Assembly (NCBI GenBank): GCA_027533395.1
Contig: JAPZUF010000032.1
Span: 1 to 38,564, forward strand
Source of the DNA: Cyclobacteriaceae bacterium
GTDB lineage: Bacteria; Bacteroidota; Bacteroidia; Cytophagales; Cyclobacteriaceae
Reading direction: 5' to 3'
Length of the DNA: 38,564 nucleotides
A model generated the notes under the pieces. It made no database searches, had not been told where the DNA came from, and saw only the letters and a program-made list of their open reading frames with translations. The position numbers and the translations under genes were made by a program. This document shows positions 7,789 through 16,046 of this stretch, piece by piece (positions within the stretch are counted from its first letter, which is position 1; each line of letters begins with the position of its first letter).

Positions 7789-9243
7789 TTATTTAAAAAT
7801 ATATTTGAACCTAAGCCCTAAATCGAAAGTAAGGGGTGTAGATTTTACATCCAGCCTGTCTTTATAAATGGATTGAAAAGGATAACGAATGCCAGGCGCC
7901 AAAGAAATTCTGTACTGTGTACCAAATCGATAACTGATTTCTGAGCCAATTAATCCTGCAAAATTTATCGGACGGTAAGGTGATTCACTTCCTCTACCTG
8001 TTGTAGTTGTCGCGATGTTTTCAGCATTAGGAGCTAGTGTATTTTGTAAGAATAAATCTGTTGCAATACCTGTATTAATAATCAATCCCCACTTTTTCTC
8101 GAAAACAATATAACCCGCTTGCACAGGAAAACTAATCATCTCAATAGAGTTATTAACCGTGTATGGTGTTGTAGCTACAATTGATGCGGATTCATTGTCT
8201 TTATTTTTGTCGAACTGATTAACAGAAGCTACTTGCAAAGATGCGTTTTCTGTTAACGCAGAGTTTGCCGAATAATTAGAAACCTGATTCATGTAACTAA
8301 CGCCACCTTGTAAAATCCAATGTTCACTCACTTTCGCTCCTACCAGTAAGTTTACTGCATAAGTGTAACCGGGAGAATTGCTCTCCTCAGATGCAGTTTG
8401 GCCAGCTAAACTTGAACGAAATGTATTGGCTGGTGCAGCTGAATTAGTTGGTGTAATGTTATTGAAAGAACCAGCAGAAAAACCAACTGAAGTCCAAAAT
8501 TTTTCATCAGCGTCTTTTGCTTTCTCTTCATCCTTCTTTTCATCCAACGCCAAAGCGTTTTCATTCTGATTCAATATTAAAGGAGAAACCTCTGTCTTTC
8601 TATCTTCTTTAACTTCAGATGTTAAGTTAGTATTGACTAAACTTTTATTTTCTTGATTGGAAAAATTAAGCTGGGTAGAAAGAGCAATTTGATTTTGTAG
8701 GATTGATTGGTTTTCAACTACTTCATACTTTTTAAATGTCGAAAGTTTTATTCCTGATAACTCCTTTCTTTCAATTTTATTTTCTTCTGTATTAAGGCTG
8801 GTAGCTATGTTTTGATTCTTTTTAGCAATGAGTGTTATATCAGTTCTTCCTTTACTCTGATTAAAAATTGCTTCTGATTTAGGTTGGTCAGTTTCAGTTT
8901 TGTCTAATCGTTGGTTTCTTTCTCTCGATTGATCAAACAAATTATCTTCTTTAATAGTAATTGATTGTTCAGCTATTTGTAATTCAGCTATTTGATTGCT
9001 AAGCTGAATAGATTCCTGCTGTTTTTGTTCAATAAATCGATAGGAAGCATATCCTAATCCAAATAACAATAGCGTAGCTGCAGCAGCTGTCCACTGAAAA
9101 TAGATCAGTCTTCTTTTTAATTTTTTTACTTCCTCCTCTTTATCTAAGGAAGTTTGAATGTTGTCCCAAACGTTTTCACCGGGTTCAAACTCCGCTCCCG
9201 CTAATTTGGATTTCCAAATATTATTTTCTTCACCACTTTCCAT
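7789..9243 (-). CDS. anti-sigma-like protein with inner-membrane helix and C-terminal beta-barrel-like domain
   Basis: A 484-aa protein encoded directly after an ECF sigma factor, overlapping it by 14 bases. Residues 1-45 are cytoplasmic and acidic/charged (ENVWDNIQTSLDKEEEVKKLKRR in short form), as expected for a sigma-binding segment. Residues 51-70 form one transmembrane helix. About residues 71-260 are a long Gln/Asn/Lys-rich, coiled-coil-like spacer. From about residue 270 to the end alternating strands (FWTSVGFSAGSF, WILQGGVSYMNQ, GLIGSEISYRF, FDLGLRFKYIFK) ending in an aromatic residue look like an outer-membrane beta-barrel. This is the layout of the dual membrane-spanning anti-sigma factors described in Bacteroides. 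The role in restraining the cognate sigma factor is inferred from layout and neighbours. Confidence 0.75.
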   Translation of the reverse strand: MESGEENNIWKSKLAGAEFEPGENVWDNIQTSLDKEEEVKKLKRRLIYFQWTAAAATLLLFGLGYASYRFIEQKQQESIQLSNQIAELQIAEQSITIKEDNLFDQSRERNQRLDKTETDQPKSEAIFNQSKGRTDITLIAKKNQNIATSLNTEENKIERKELSGIKLSTFKKYEVVENQSILQNQIALSTQLNFSNQENKSLVNTNLTSEVKEDRKTEVSPLILNQNENALALDEKKDEEKAKDADEKFWTSVGFSAGSFNNITPTNSAAPANTFRSSLAGQTASEESNSPGYTYAVNLLVGAKVSEHWILQGGVSYMNQVSNYSANSALTENASLQVASVNQFDKNKDNESASIVATTPYTVNNSIEMISFPVQAGYIVFEKKWGLIINTGIATDLFLQNTLAPNAENIATTTTGRGSESPYRPINFAGLIGSEISYRFGTQYRISLAPGIRYPFQSIYKDRLDVKSTPLTFDLGLRFKYIFK

Positions 9244-9793
9244 ACTTCAATTTTTCTGATTCTGAAATGATTTGATTTTTCAGCAACTCCTTGGCTCTCG
9301 CGTATTGCGATTTGGAAGTGCCTTCACTGATGCTTAGAAGATCTGCAATTTCCTGATGGCTGTAGCCTTCGATGGCAAAGAGATTAAATACAAGTTGGCA
9401 ACCGGTAGGTAATGCCTGGATCATTTTTAGCAAATGTTCAAAAGAAAGATGTTGAAATATATCTTCCTGAACTGGTGCATGAATTTCCGTTACATCCACC
9501 ATCGGAAATAAATACATTTTACGCCTATTACTGTTTAAAGCCGTGTTCACCATGATTCGGGTTATCCACGTCTCTAATTTCGACTCACCTTTAAAATTTT
9601 GTATATGTTGAAACACCTTGATAAATCCTTCTTGTAAAATATCTTCCGCTTCCGCTACAGATTTTGTGTAACGTAAACAAACCGCCATCATTTTCTTACT
9701 AAAAAGCTGATAAAGCTGATATTGCGCTTGTCTATTTCCTTTGCAACAGCCCTGCAACAACTCTTGTTCAGTATTTTGGCTTACATTAGACAC
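9230..9793 (-). CDS. ECF-type RNA polymerase sigma factor
   Basis: A 187-aa sigma-70 family, extracytoplasmic-function type. Region 2 includes YQLYQLFSKKMMAVCLRYTKSVAEAEDILQ and GFIKVFQHIQNFKGES (about residues 25-75). Region 4 includes LPTGCQLVFNLFAIEGYSHQEIADLL and SISEGTSKSQYARAKELL (about 130-175), the helix-turn-helix that reads the -35 element. It is the first gene of an operon whose second gene is a membrane anti-sigma-like protein, so it probably responds to an envelope signal. It is divergent from the DUF5103 gene, with 40 bases between the starts. Confidence 0.93.
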   Translation of the reverse strand: MSNVSQNTEQELLQGCCKGNRQAQYQLYQLFSKKMMAVCLRYTKSVAEAEDILQEGFIKVFQHIQNFKGESKLETWITRIMVNTALNSNRRKMYLFPMVDVTEIHAPVQEDIFQHLSFEHLLKMIQALPTGCQLVFNLFAIEGYSHQEIADLLSISEGTSKSQYARAKELLKNQIISESEKLKYGKW

Positions 9794-9833
9794 GCAATTT
9801 GAGTATTAGGTTGTAATTAAAGGTTAATATTTT

Positions 9834-11099
9834 ATGCTTAGAGTACTTTTTATTCTTATGTTTTTTACTGCATGTGTACCCATGGGTAACTTATCAAATA
9901 GTAGTAACGAAAACAATTTGCTACAGGATGCTGCTTTTGTTACCAACATCAAAACCATTCTGCTTTACCCTCAAACCAACGCGCCTCAAAGCGTTTTATT
10001 ACCTCCAGCAGCTCCGCTTACTACACAAAATCTTATTCTTGCCTTTGATGATCTCGCAGAGCAATTTAATCATTATACAATAAAAATTACTCACTGTAAT
10101 GCGGATTGGACTAAATCTGGCCTAGCCAATCTTGATTTTTTGTATGAGTATAATAGTTTTCCAATCCAAACTTATTCTTTTTCTGCTGATACGCACATTC
10201 CCTACATTCATTATTCAATTAAAATACCGAAAGTTAAGTTAGCTGGCAATTATGTTGTTACTGTTTATCGTGATGATGAATACCCGGTTTTATCTAAACG
10301 ATTTTATATTTACCAGCAAATGATTCAGGTTGCAGACCGAAGAGATATTTCAGCAGCTCAACAACTTGGCAATAAACAACCTATCAGTATCAAACTCAAC
10401 TACCAATCATTACCTATAATTAATTCGAATGATCAATTTGTAGTAACGCTCAGGCAAAATCAAAGATGGGATAACATCATTTATAATCTCACACCCACTA
10501 TCATTCGTGAGCAAGAAAAATCTATTGAATATCTGGTAACTGATGAAAAAGAAATGCACAGCGGTGGTAACGAATATCGGTTTATTGATTTAAGAACTAT
10601 CATTAATACAGGACAAAATATTAGCAAAATTGATAGAAGCACAAAACCTTATGTAGCTCACTCAGGACTAGATATAAATCGAAACACAGATCGATATTCT
10701 CAATACTTAGATTTCAATGGCAATTTTGTGATACAAAATTTCGATAGTCCTCTTACATTCTCTGAAAATTATGTTAAAACAAGACTATACTTAAAAGCCA
10801 GTCTCCCAAATAACGCTCGTGTATATGTAATTGGTGCTTTCAATCAGGATATCGCAACAAAAGACAAAACCATGCGATATGATTCTTTAAATGGAGTTTA
10901 CACGCAAGAATTTCTATTGAAGCAAGGTTGGTACAATTATCAATATAAAGCCCTTGATGGTAATGGTAAAAGTATTAATCTTGAAGGAGAACATTTCGAA
11001 ACCGAAAACGAATATGAAGTGATGGTTTATTATCGCTCTATGCAACCTCAGGCAGACATTTTAGCCGGATATCTGCGCATAAACAGGAACAAACGCTAA
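9834..11099 (+). CDS. DUF5103 / T9SS plug-type lipoprotein
   Basis: A 421-aa protein with a short lipoprotein signal (FFTAC, lipid-modified Cys14). The text matches the DUF5103 family, now described as type IX secretion system plug domain protein: NLILAFDDLAEQFNHYTIKI with THCNADW, LDFLYEYNSFPI, HIPYIHYSIKIPKVKLAGNY, and a C-terminal segment with RVYVIGAFN and LKQGWYNYQYKA. The T9SS plug closes the periplasmic side of the SprA translocon when substrate is absent. The window also contains a T9SS substrate (16047-24584). Its stop overlaps the convergent Cas6-like gene by four bases. Confidence 0.85.
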   Translation: MLRVLFILMFFTACVPMGNLSNSSNENNLLQDAAFVTNIKTILLYPQTNAPQSVLLPPAAPLTTQNLILAFDDLAEQFNHYTIKITHCNADWTKSGLANLDFLYEYNSFPIQTYSFSADTHIPYIHYSIKIPKVKLAGNYVVTVYRDDEYPVLSKRFYIYQQMIQVADRRDISAAQQLGNKQPISIKLNYQSLPIINSNDQFVVTLRQNQRWDNIIYNLTPTIIREQEKSIEYLVTDEKEMHSGGNEYRFIDLRTIINTGQNISKIDRSTKPYVAHSGLDINRNTDRYSQYLDFNGNFVIQNFDSPLTFSENYVKTRLYLKASLPNNARVYVIGAFNQDIATKDKTMRYDSLNGVYTQEFLLKQGWYNYQYKALDGNGKSINLEGEHFETENEYEVMVYYRSMQPQADILAGYLRINRNKR

Positions 11100-11896
11100 G
11101 CGTAAATCGCTTCTTGTGGTTCGTCTTTATTAATTGTGTTTTGATTGGATACATCCAACATGCCAAAGCCTTTGGCCGTGTATAATCCTAAGCCATTTTC
11201 GTATAAGAAAGATTGAACTTCAACACTGGCAAATAAAGTAAAAGGAAAAGTATACCCTCGAACTTCAAATTTTACATCGTTGTCGTATAATGGATAAATC
11301 CTTGCAAATTTTTTATGTGATTCCTGCAACCTCAAAATATAATCTTGGTCTGGCACTAATTGAAATTTATAGAACGATGCTAATTGTTCTGCAGAAAACT
11401 TTCCGCTAGCTTCCATTCTACTTAAGGTTGAGTCATAGAGCAAATCAGAAAACTCATCCGTTCCAGGAATAATAAATCTTTTACTGGCTTCGTCATTAAA
11501 CTTAGCTGGCAAAATAACAATGGGCGAAATACAAAGAAACTTAACCTCTCCTCCTATCGAAACCGGTTTTTCTTGTTCGTATGATTCAGGTGATAGTTGC
11601 AGATTGCCCACCATGATTTCCTTAAGTTGAAACAATTCTTTCAAAAAATATTCCATGAATGCCTCATCCGCGCAAGCGAAAACCAAGGTTACTTTGGAAG
11701 AATAAAAATGTAAGCCTTTGCGGCTAACTTTTGTTTGGCCTTTTAATCCGGAAAAGTTGAATAATGAAAATGATTTATAATCTTCCCGAGAGCCAAAAAC
11801 TAACACACCTTTGATAAACTGTGCTATCAGGTATTGGTGGTGAAAGGGAACATACGACCCCCTGTTCTTCAATGAAAAAACAATACGAACTCTCAA
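11096..11896 (-). CDS. cas6: Cas6-like CRISPR endoribonuclease, stand-alone
   Basis: A 266-aa protein with Cas6 features: an N-terminal ferredoxin-like start MRVRIVFSLKNRGSYVPFHH, where one His of HH (about residues 19-20) may be catalytic; a central CISPIVI segment typical of Cas6 ('SPI' strand); and the C-terminal glycine-rich loop GLGLYTAKGFGML. Cas6 cleaves the CRISPR precursor RNA within repeats to make guides. No other cas gene and no CRISPR array are in the window, so the partner array would have to be elsewhere. The start codon is TTG at 11896, with no in-frame ATG nearby. It may be an orphan or may serve type I-B or III systems in trans. Confidence 0.8.
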   Translation of the reverse strand: MRVRIVFSLKNRGSYVPFHHQYLIAQFIKGVLVFGSREDYKSFSLFNFSGLKGQTKVSRKGLHFYSSKVTLVFACADEAFMEYFLKELFQLKEIMVGNLQLSPESYEQEKPVSIGGEVKFLCISPIVILPAKFNDEASKRFIIPGTDEFSDLLYDSTLSRMEASGKFSAEQLASFYKFQLVPDQDYILRLQESHKKFARIYPLYDNDVKFEVRGYTFPFTLFASVEVQSFLYENGLGLYTAKGFGMLDVSNQNTINKDEPQEAIYA

Positions 11897-12017
11897 GCCT
11901 AAAAAAATTTTGGGGTTAAAAACTATGGCAAAAACCCAACTATACGGTAAAATTTTCCGAGTAGTTTATAAAGCTAAAAAAGATACTTTATTTATACTAA
12001 AGACTTGAGTAGATAAT

Positions 12018-13115
12018 TTACACATTAAACCTAAAATGCATAATATCGCCATCTTGCACCACATATTCTTTTCCTTCAATGGCCATTTTTCCGGCTTCTT
12101 TACAGGCTACTTCTGTTTTATATTGCTGATAATCAGAAAGTTTGATTACTTCCGCTTTAATAAAACCTTTTTCAAAGTCCGTATGAATTACGCCAGCGGC
12201 AGCCGGAGCTTTCCAACCTCTTTTGATAGTCCAAGCACGAACTTCTTGTACACCAGCCGTGAAGTAAGTAATCAGGTTGAGTAAAGCATAACTCGCCCTG
12301 ATCAACTTGTTTAAGCCTGATTCTTCTAAACCGTATTCTTTCAAAAACTCTTTTCTATCTTCTTCACTTTCTAGTTCTGCGATTTGAGCTTCGATGGCAG
12401 CACTGATCATCACCACATCTGCATTTTCTTCTTTTACCAAATTCCTCAAGGCATCAACGTGTTTATTGCCATTGTGCAATGAAGCTTCATCAACGTTTGC
12501 TACATATAAAACCGGTTTGGCAGTTAGTAACTGCAAATCACTTATTGCTTTCGCATCTTCACCATCTAAAACCAAAGCACGAGCATTTTTGCCAGCCAAT
12601 AAAGTTTCTTTGACTTCTTGTAAAATGCTTAACTCTTTTTTTGCTTTTGCATCGCCTGATTTGGCTATTTTTTCTACTCTGGAAATTTTCTTTTCTACAG
12701 AGTCTAAATCTTTTAACTGTAACTCAGTATCAATAATTTCTTTATCAGCTACTGGATTTACTCTTCCATCTACATGCACAATATTGTCATTATCAAAACA
12801 ACGCACAATATGTAAAATGGCATCTACTTCGCGAATGTTCGCCAGAAATTGATTACCTAATCCTTCTCCTTTGCTTGCTCCTTTTACTAAACCAGCAATG
12901 TCAACAAATTCGATGGTAGCAGGCACAACTTTCTGTGGATTTACCAACCCTTCCAAAATTTTTAATCTATTGTCAGGCACAGAGATAATACCCACATTGG
13001 GTTCTATTGTACAAAATGGGAAATTGGCTGCTTCTGCCTTGTTATTTGAGATAGCATTAAAAAGTGTTGATTTACCAACATTGGGTAGTCCTACAATTCC
13101 GCACTGAAGTGCCAT
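12018..13115 (-). CDS. ychF: redox-regulated ATPase/GTPase YchF (Obg family)
   Basis: A 365-aa protein of standard length. G1 is GLPNVGKST (residues 9-17), G3 is [10 protein letters not shown] (about 72-81), the G4 position has NVDE rather than NKxD, in keeping with the ATP preference of YchF, and a C-terminal TGS domain is present ([29 protein letters not shown] at the end). The protein binds ribosomes and is linked to stress and translation control. A promoter of the Bacteroidota type lies 24 bases upstream of the ATG. Confidence 0.96.
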   Translation of the reverse strand: MALQCGIVGLPNVGKSTLFNAISNNKAEAANFPFCTIEPNVGIISVPDNRLKILEGLVNPQKVVPATIEFVDIAGLVKGASKGEGLGNQFLANIREVDAILHIVRCFDNDNIVHVDGRVNPVADKEIIDTELQLKDLDSVEKKISRVEKIAKSGDAKAKKELSILQEVKETLLAGKNARALVLDGEDAKAISDLQLLTAKPVLYVANVDEASLHNGNKHVDALRNLVKEENADVVMISAAIEAQIAELESEEDRKEFLKEYGLEESGLNKLIRASYALLNLITYFTAGVQEVRAWTIKRGWKAPAAAGVIHTDFEKGFIKAEVIKLSDYQQYKTEVACKEAGKMAIEGKEYVVQDGDIMHFRFNV

Positions 13116-13138
13116 AAGCGTTTTTTAGAAATGAGGTG

Positions 13139-13169
13139 CAAATATAGCTTAGTTCATTGCGGGCACAAA
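13139..13169 (-). promoter_or_regulatory. Bacteroidota-type promoter for ychF
   Basis: Read on the minus strand: TTTG (13169-13166), a 19-base spacer, then TATATTTG (13146-13139), an exact fit to TTTG-N19-TAnnTTTG. It is just downstream of the DUF3276 terminator and 24 bases before the ychF ATG. Confidence 0.75.
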
Positions 13170-13170
13170 A

Positions 13171-13200
13171 AAGAAAAAGCCTCAAATTGAGGCTTTCTGT
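13171..13200 (-). terminator. Rho-independent terminator of the DUF3276 gene
   Basis: On the minus strand the stem AAAGCCTCA / TGAGGCTTT is followed by TTTCTTTTTT. It is located 7 bases after the DUF3276 stop. Confidence 0.8.
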
Positions 13201-13206
13201 TTTATC

Positions 13207-13569
13207 TTATTCCCATTTCAGTTCCGAATCACTTGAACCGTTGTTCCGGTTGCTGATTTCAACTATTTCCGAATCAGTTTCGTGTTCTTTCTCAAATTGA
13301 TCGAAATCTACATCTGGCATCAATGTTTTGATATGATCGATAGAGCCATTTAAGGCTTCCATAAATTTTCTGAAATCTTCTTTGTAAAGAAAGATTTTGT
13401 GCTTTTCATAAGTAAAGCCATCATCTTTAAAACGTTTTTTGCTCTCAGTAATGGTAAGGTAATAGTCATTAGAGCGCGTTGATTTCACATCGAAAAAGTA
13501 GGTTCTCTTGCCCGCTTTTACTTTTGCAGAGTAGATTTCATCTCTGCTGTTTGCTTTATGATCTTCCAC
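13207..13569 (-). CDS. PUR-alpha-like nucleic-acid-binding protein (DUF3276)
   Basis: A 120-aa protein. YSAKVKAGKRTYFFDVKSTRSNDYYLTITESKKRF (quoted here only as two motifs, KAGKRTYFFDVK and DYYLTITESKK, about residues 18-47) is diagnostic of the small Bacteroidota PUR family, which binds single-stranded DNA or RNA. The tail after residue 90 is acidic (Asp/Glu-rich). The start is GTG at 13569; no in-frame ATG exists nearby. The target and cellular role are not known from the sequence. Confidence 0.85.
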   Translation of the reverse strand: MEDHKANSRDEIYSAKVKAGKRTYFFDVKSTRSNDYYLTITESKKRFKDDGFTYEKHKIFLYKEDFRKFMEALNGSIDHIKTLMPDVDFDQFEKEHETDSEIVEISNRNNGSSDSELKWE

Positions 13570-13610
13570 AATCCAACTTGGTTTATAGGTACGGTTTGGT
13601 ATTTATTTCC

Positions 13611-13641
13611 GAAATATAATATTTTGCCATTTCAAAGCAAA
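13611..13641 (-). promoter_or_regulatory. candidate promoter for the DUF3276 gene
   Basis: On the minus strand: TTTG (13641-13638), a 19-base spacer, then TATATTTC (13618-13611), one base off TAnnTTTG. It is 41 bases before the GTG start. Confidence 0.5.
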
Positions 13642-13687
13642 TAGTACTATTATTTGGGTTATTTGCAATGCATAAATTATTCGATGG

Positions 13688-14602
13688 ATGGCGCATTTTA
13701 ACCTGGCAGATTTAAAGCAAAGTACAAGTTTAGACTTACTAGCCAGGCATTTGGTGGAAGGTTTTATTACAGGTTTGCATAAAAGTCCTTACCACGGATT
13801 TTCTGTAGAGTTTTCGGAACACCGCCTTTATAATGAAGGCGAAAGCACGCGTCATATCGATTGGAAGGTTTTTGCAAGAACCGACAGGTTATATACTAAA
13901 CAATATGCCGAAGAAACCAACCTAAGGTGTTTACTCGTTGTCGACCAATCGCCAAGTATGTTTTATCCAAAACCGGGAAATGAAAAAATGAAATTTGCAG
14001 TGTTTGCATCTGCTGCTCTCGGATATCTTTTGCAAACGCAACGCGATGCTGTAGGACTATGTACATTTGATGATAAAATCAATTTATTAACACCTATCAA
14101 ATCTACTTCAGCACATCTCAATCAAATCTTTCATCATTTACAAGAAACCATAGTAGAAAAGAAACCTGCTGGTAAAACAAACACTGAGGTAGCCATAGTA
14201 TTAGATGAAATTGCAGAGAAGATTCATAAGCGTTCGTTGGTCGTTATTTTTTCAGACTTCTTCGAGTCATCGCAAGATGAGCTCAAGCTTTTTAAAGCCT
14301 TGCAACATATCAGACATAATAAACATGAAGTAATTGTTTTTCATGTAAGCGACAGAAAAACTGAGGAGAATTTTGAATTCGACCAAAGACAAACTGAGTT
14401 TGTAGATTTAGAAAGTGGCGAGAAATTAACTATCAATCCACTAGAGATAAAAACCCACTATCAAAACCAAGCAAAGGCCTATTACAAAGCAGTGAAACAA
14501 AAATGTCTGCAATATAAAATTGACTTTATAGAGGCAGACATTTCTGATGGTTTTCAACACATTTTACAAAGCTTCTTAATCAAGCGATCAAAAATGAAAT
14601 AA
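13688..14602 (+). CDS. DUF58 domain protein (von Willebrand-like)
   Basis: A 304-aa protein. GESTRHIDWKVFARTDRLYTK (two motifs, RHIDWK and RTDRLY, about residues 55-68) is the DUF58 hallmark. DQSPS (residues 86-90) matches the DxSxS metal-binding (MIDAS) motif of a vWA-like fold. Relatives are usually paired with a MoxR AAA+ ATPase that acts as a chaperone; no moxR is adjacent here. The function is unproven. The stop directly abuts the convergent ferredoxin gene. Confidence 0.88.
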   Translation: MAHFNLADLKQSTSLDLLARHLVEGFITGLHKSPYHGFSVEFSEHRLYNEGESTRHIDWKVFARTDRLYTKQYAEETNLRCLLVVDQSPSMFYPKPGNEKMKFAVFASAALGYLLQTQRDAVGLCTFDDKINLLTPIKSTSAHLNQIFHHLQETIVEKKPAGKTNTEVAIVLDEIAEKIHKRSLVVIFSDFFESSQDELKLFKALQHIRHNKHEVIVFHVSDRKTEENFEFDQRQTEFVDLESGEKLTINPLEIKTHYQNQAKAYYKAVKQKCLQYKIDFIEADISDGFQHILQSFLIKRSKMK

Positions 14603-14953
14603 CTAACCTTCTTGGTGCAACCAAGATTTTTTAGCTTCTAACTCTTCTTTAGTTTCTACATTATCAGGGTCTGGTACACAACAATCTACAGGACAAACTG
14701 CCGCGCATTGTGGTTCCTCATGAAATCCAGTACACTCCGTACACTTCCCACTTACGATATAATAAAACTCAGGAGAAACAGGTTCTTGCATGGCTTTAGC
14801 ATCTAAAGATGAGCCATCTTCTAATTCTATGGCTGTAAGTTTAGTTCCACCAGCCCAATTCCACTCTCTTCCTCCTTCGTATATAGCAGTATTCGGACAT
14901 TCTGGTTCGCAGGCACCACAGTTGATGCACTCCTCAGTAATCATGATAGCCAT
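14603..14953 (-). CDS. 4Fe-4S dicluster ferredoxin (YfhL-like)
   Basis: A 116-aa electron carrier. Cluster 1 cysteines are at residues 9, 12, 15 and 19 (CINCGACEPEC), and cluster 2 at 71, 74, 83 and 87 (CTEC x8 CAAVC), the widened spacing typical of YfhL-type ferredoxins. The ATG at 14953 is chosen over an upstream extension to 15022 because an exact promoter lies within that extension and the ferredoxin fold begins at MITEEC. It is divergent from the acyl-CoA reductase gene, to which it may supply electrons; that is inference from context. Confidence 0.92.
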   Translation of the reverse strand: MAIMITEECINCGACEPECPNTAIYEGGREWNWAGGTKLTAIELEDGSSLDAKAMQEPVSPEFYYIVSGKCTECTGFHEEPQCAAVCPVDCCVPDPDNVETKEELEAKKSWLHQEG

Positions 14954-14984
14954 GTATTCCTTAATTTTGGGTTTAATTGCGGTG

Positions 14985-15015
14985 CAAAAATAATTTTCGC
15001 ACGTTAGTAAACAAA
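14985..15015 (-). promoter_or_regulatory. Bacteroidota-type promoter for the ferredoxin gene
   Basis: On the minus strand: TTTG (15015-15012), a 19-base spacer, then TATTTTTG (14992-14985), an exact consensus fit, 31 bases before the ATG at 14953. Confidence 0.75.
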
Positions 15016-15045
15016 AACACATAATACCTACTAAAAGTTTATTTC

Positions 15046-16038
15046 ATGGAAAACCGATTGCAAGCCTTGCAAAGCCTTAAATTTTACTTAGAAAAGATGG
15101 ATCATTCATTATTTAAGGAATGGTGTCAATTGGCTAAGGCTGAAAATGCATGGTTTACAGAAGAAAGTATCCGAGCTGCAATCGATGGCATTATTTACTT
15201 ACTCGATGAAGAAAATCTAAGAAGTTGGCTTTCAAAGTACAAATTAACAGATAACCCAAAAAAAATCGCCATTATCATGGCAGGCAATCTTCCTCTAGTT
15301 GGCTTTCATGATTTGCTATGCACGTATATAAGTGGACATGCCAGTATCTTAAAGTTTAGCTCAAAAGATTCCCGCTTGTTTCCCTTTTTGATTGAAGAAA
15401 TAAAAAAAACTGATGAGAAGGCAGATTTTACAATAGAAATCGGAAGATTAACTGGCTTTGATGCAGTTATTGCAACAGGAAGCGACAATGCTTCTCGTTA
15501 CTTCGATTATTACTTCGGCAAGTATCCACACATCATTAGAAGAAACAGAACATCAGCTGCTATACTTAACGGAAATGAAAGCATGGAAGAATTGGCATCG
15601 TTAGGGAAAGATGTATTTCAATATTTCGGTTTAGGTTGTAGAAATGTTTCCACTCTTTTTGTTCCTGATGGGTTTAACTTCACAACTTTATTAGATGCAT
15701 GGCAGACTTTTTCTTTTGTTTCACAGCATCATAAATATTTTAATAATTACGAATATCAAAAAGCAATCAAGCTTATTAATAGCGAACCTCACTTAGATAA
15801 TGGTTTTGTATTGTTAAGCGAAAATGAGAAATTAGTTTCTCCTATCTCTGTTGTTCATTTCCAATATTATCATAATGAAAACGATTTAACTGAAAAAATA
15901 AATTCTAGCCATGAAAAACTTCAATGCGTTGTGGGAAAAAACAAGCTATGCAACGTTGAATTCGGAAAGTCTCAACTTCCGGCTATATGGAATTATGCAG
16001 ATAACGTGGATACCATGTGTTTTTTAGAAAAAGTGTAG
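15046..16038 (+). CDS. acyl-CoA reductase (LuxC family)
   Basis: A 330-aa protein. Supporting segments are KKIAIIMAGNLPLVGFHDLL (about residues 70-90), GHASILKFSSKDSRLFPFL, GRLTGFDAVIATGSDNASRYF (quoted in part: FDAVIATGSDNASRYF), HIIRRNRTSAAIL, and FQYFGLGCRNVSTLFVP, which contains the active-site Cys (GCRN, about residue 198). LuxC-type enzymes reduce acyl-CoA or acylated enzyme to fatty aldehyde with NADPH. This pairing with a divergent ferredoxin is common in Bacteroidota. The end of the gene is 8 bases from the convergent giant surface gene. Confidence 0.88.
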   Translation: MENRLQALQSLKFYLEKMDHSLFKEWCQLAKAENAWFTEESIRAAIDGIIYLLDEENLRSWLSKYKLTDNPKKIAIIMAGNLPLVGFHDLLCTYISGHASILKFSSKDSRLFPFLIEEIKKTDEKADFTIEIGRLTGFDAVIATGSDNASRYFDYYFGKYPHIIRRNRTSAAILNGNESMEELASLGKDVFQYFGLGCRNVSTLFVPDGFNFTTLLDAWQTFSFVSQHHKYFNNYEYQKAIKLINSEPHLDNGFVLLSENEKLVSPISVVHFQYYHNENDLTEKINSSHEKLQCVVGKNKLCNVEFGKSQLPAIWNYADNVDTMCFLEKV

Positions 16039-16046
16039 CAAGCTTA

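Noticed and set aside
12036..13107. Plus-strand ORFs opposite ychF
   Set aside because: The minus strand encodes an unmistakable YchF; these are antisense shadows.
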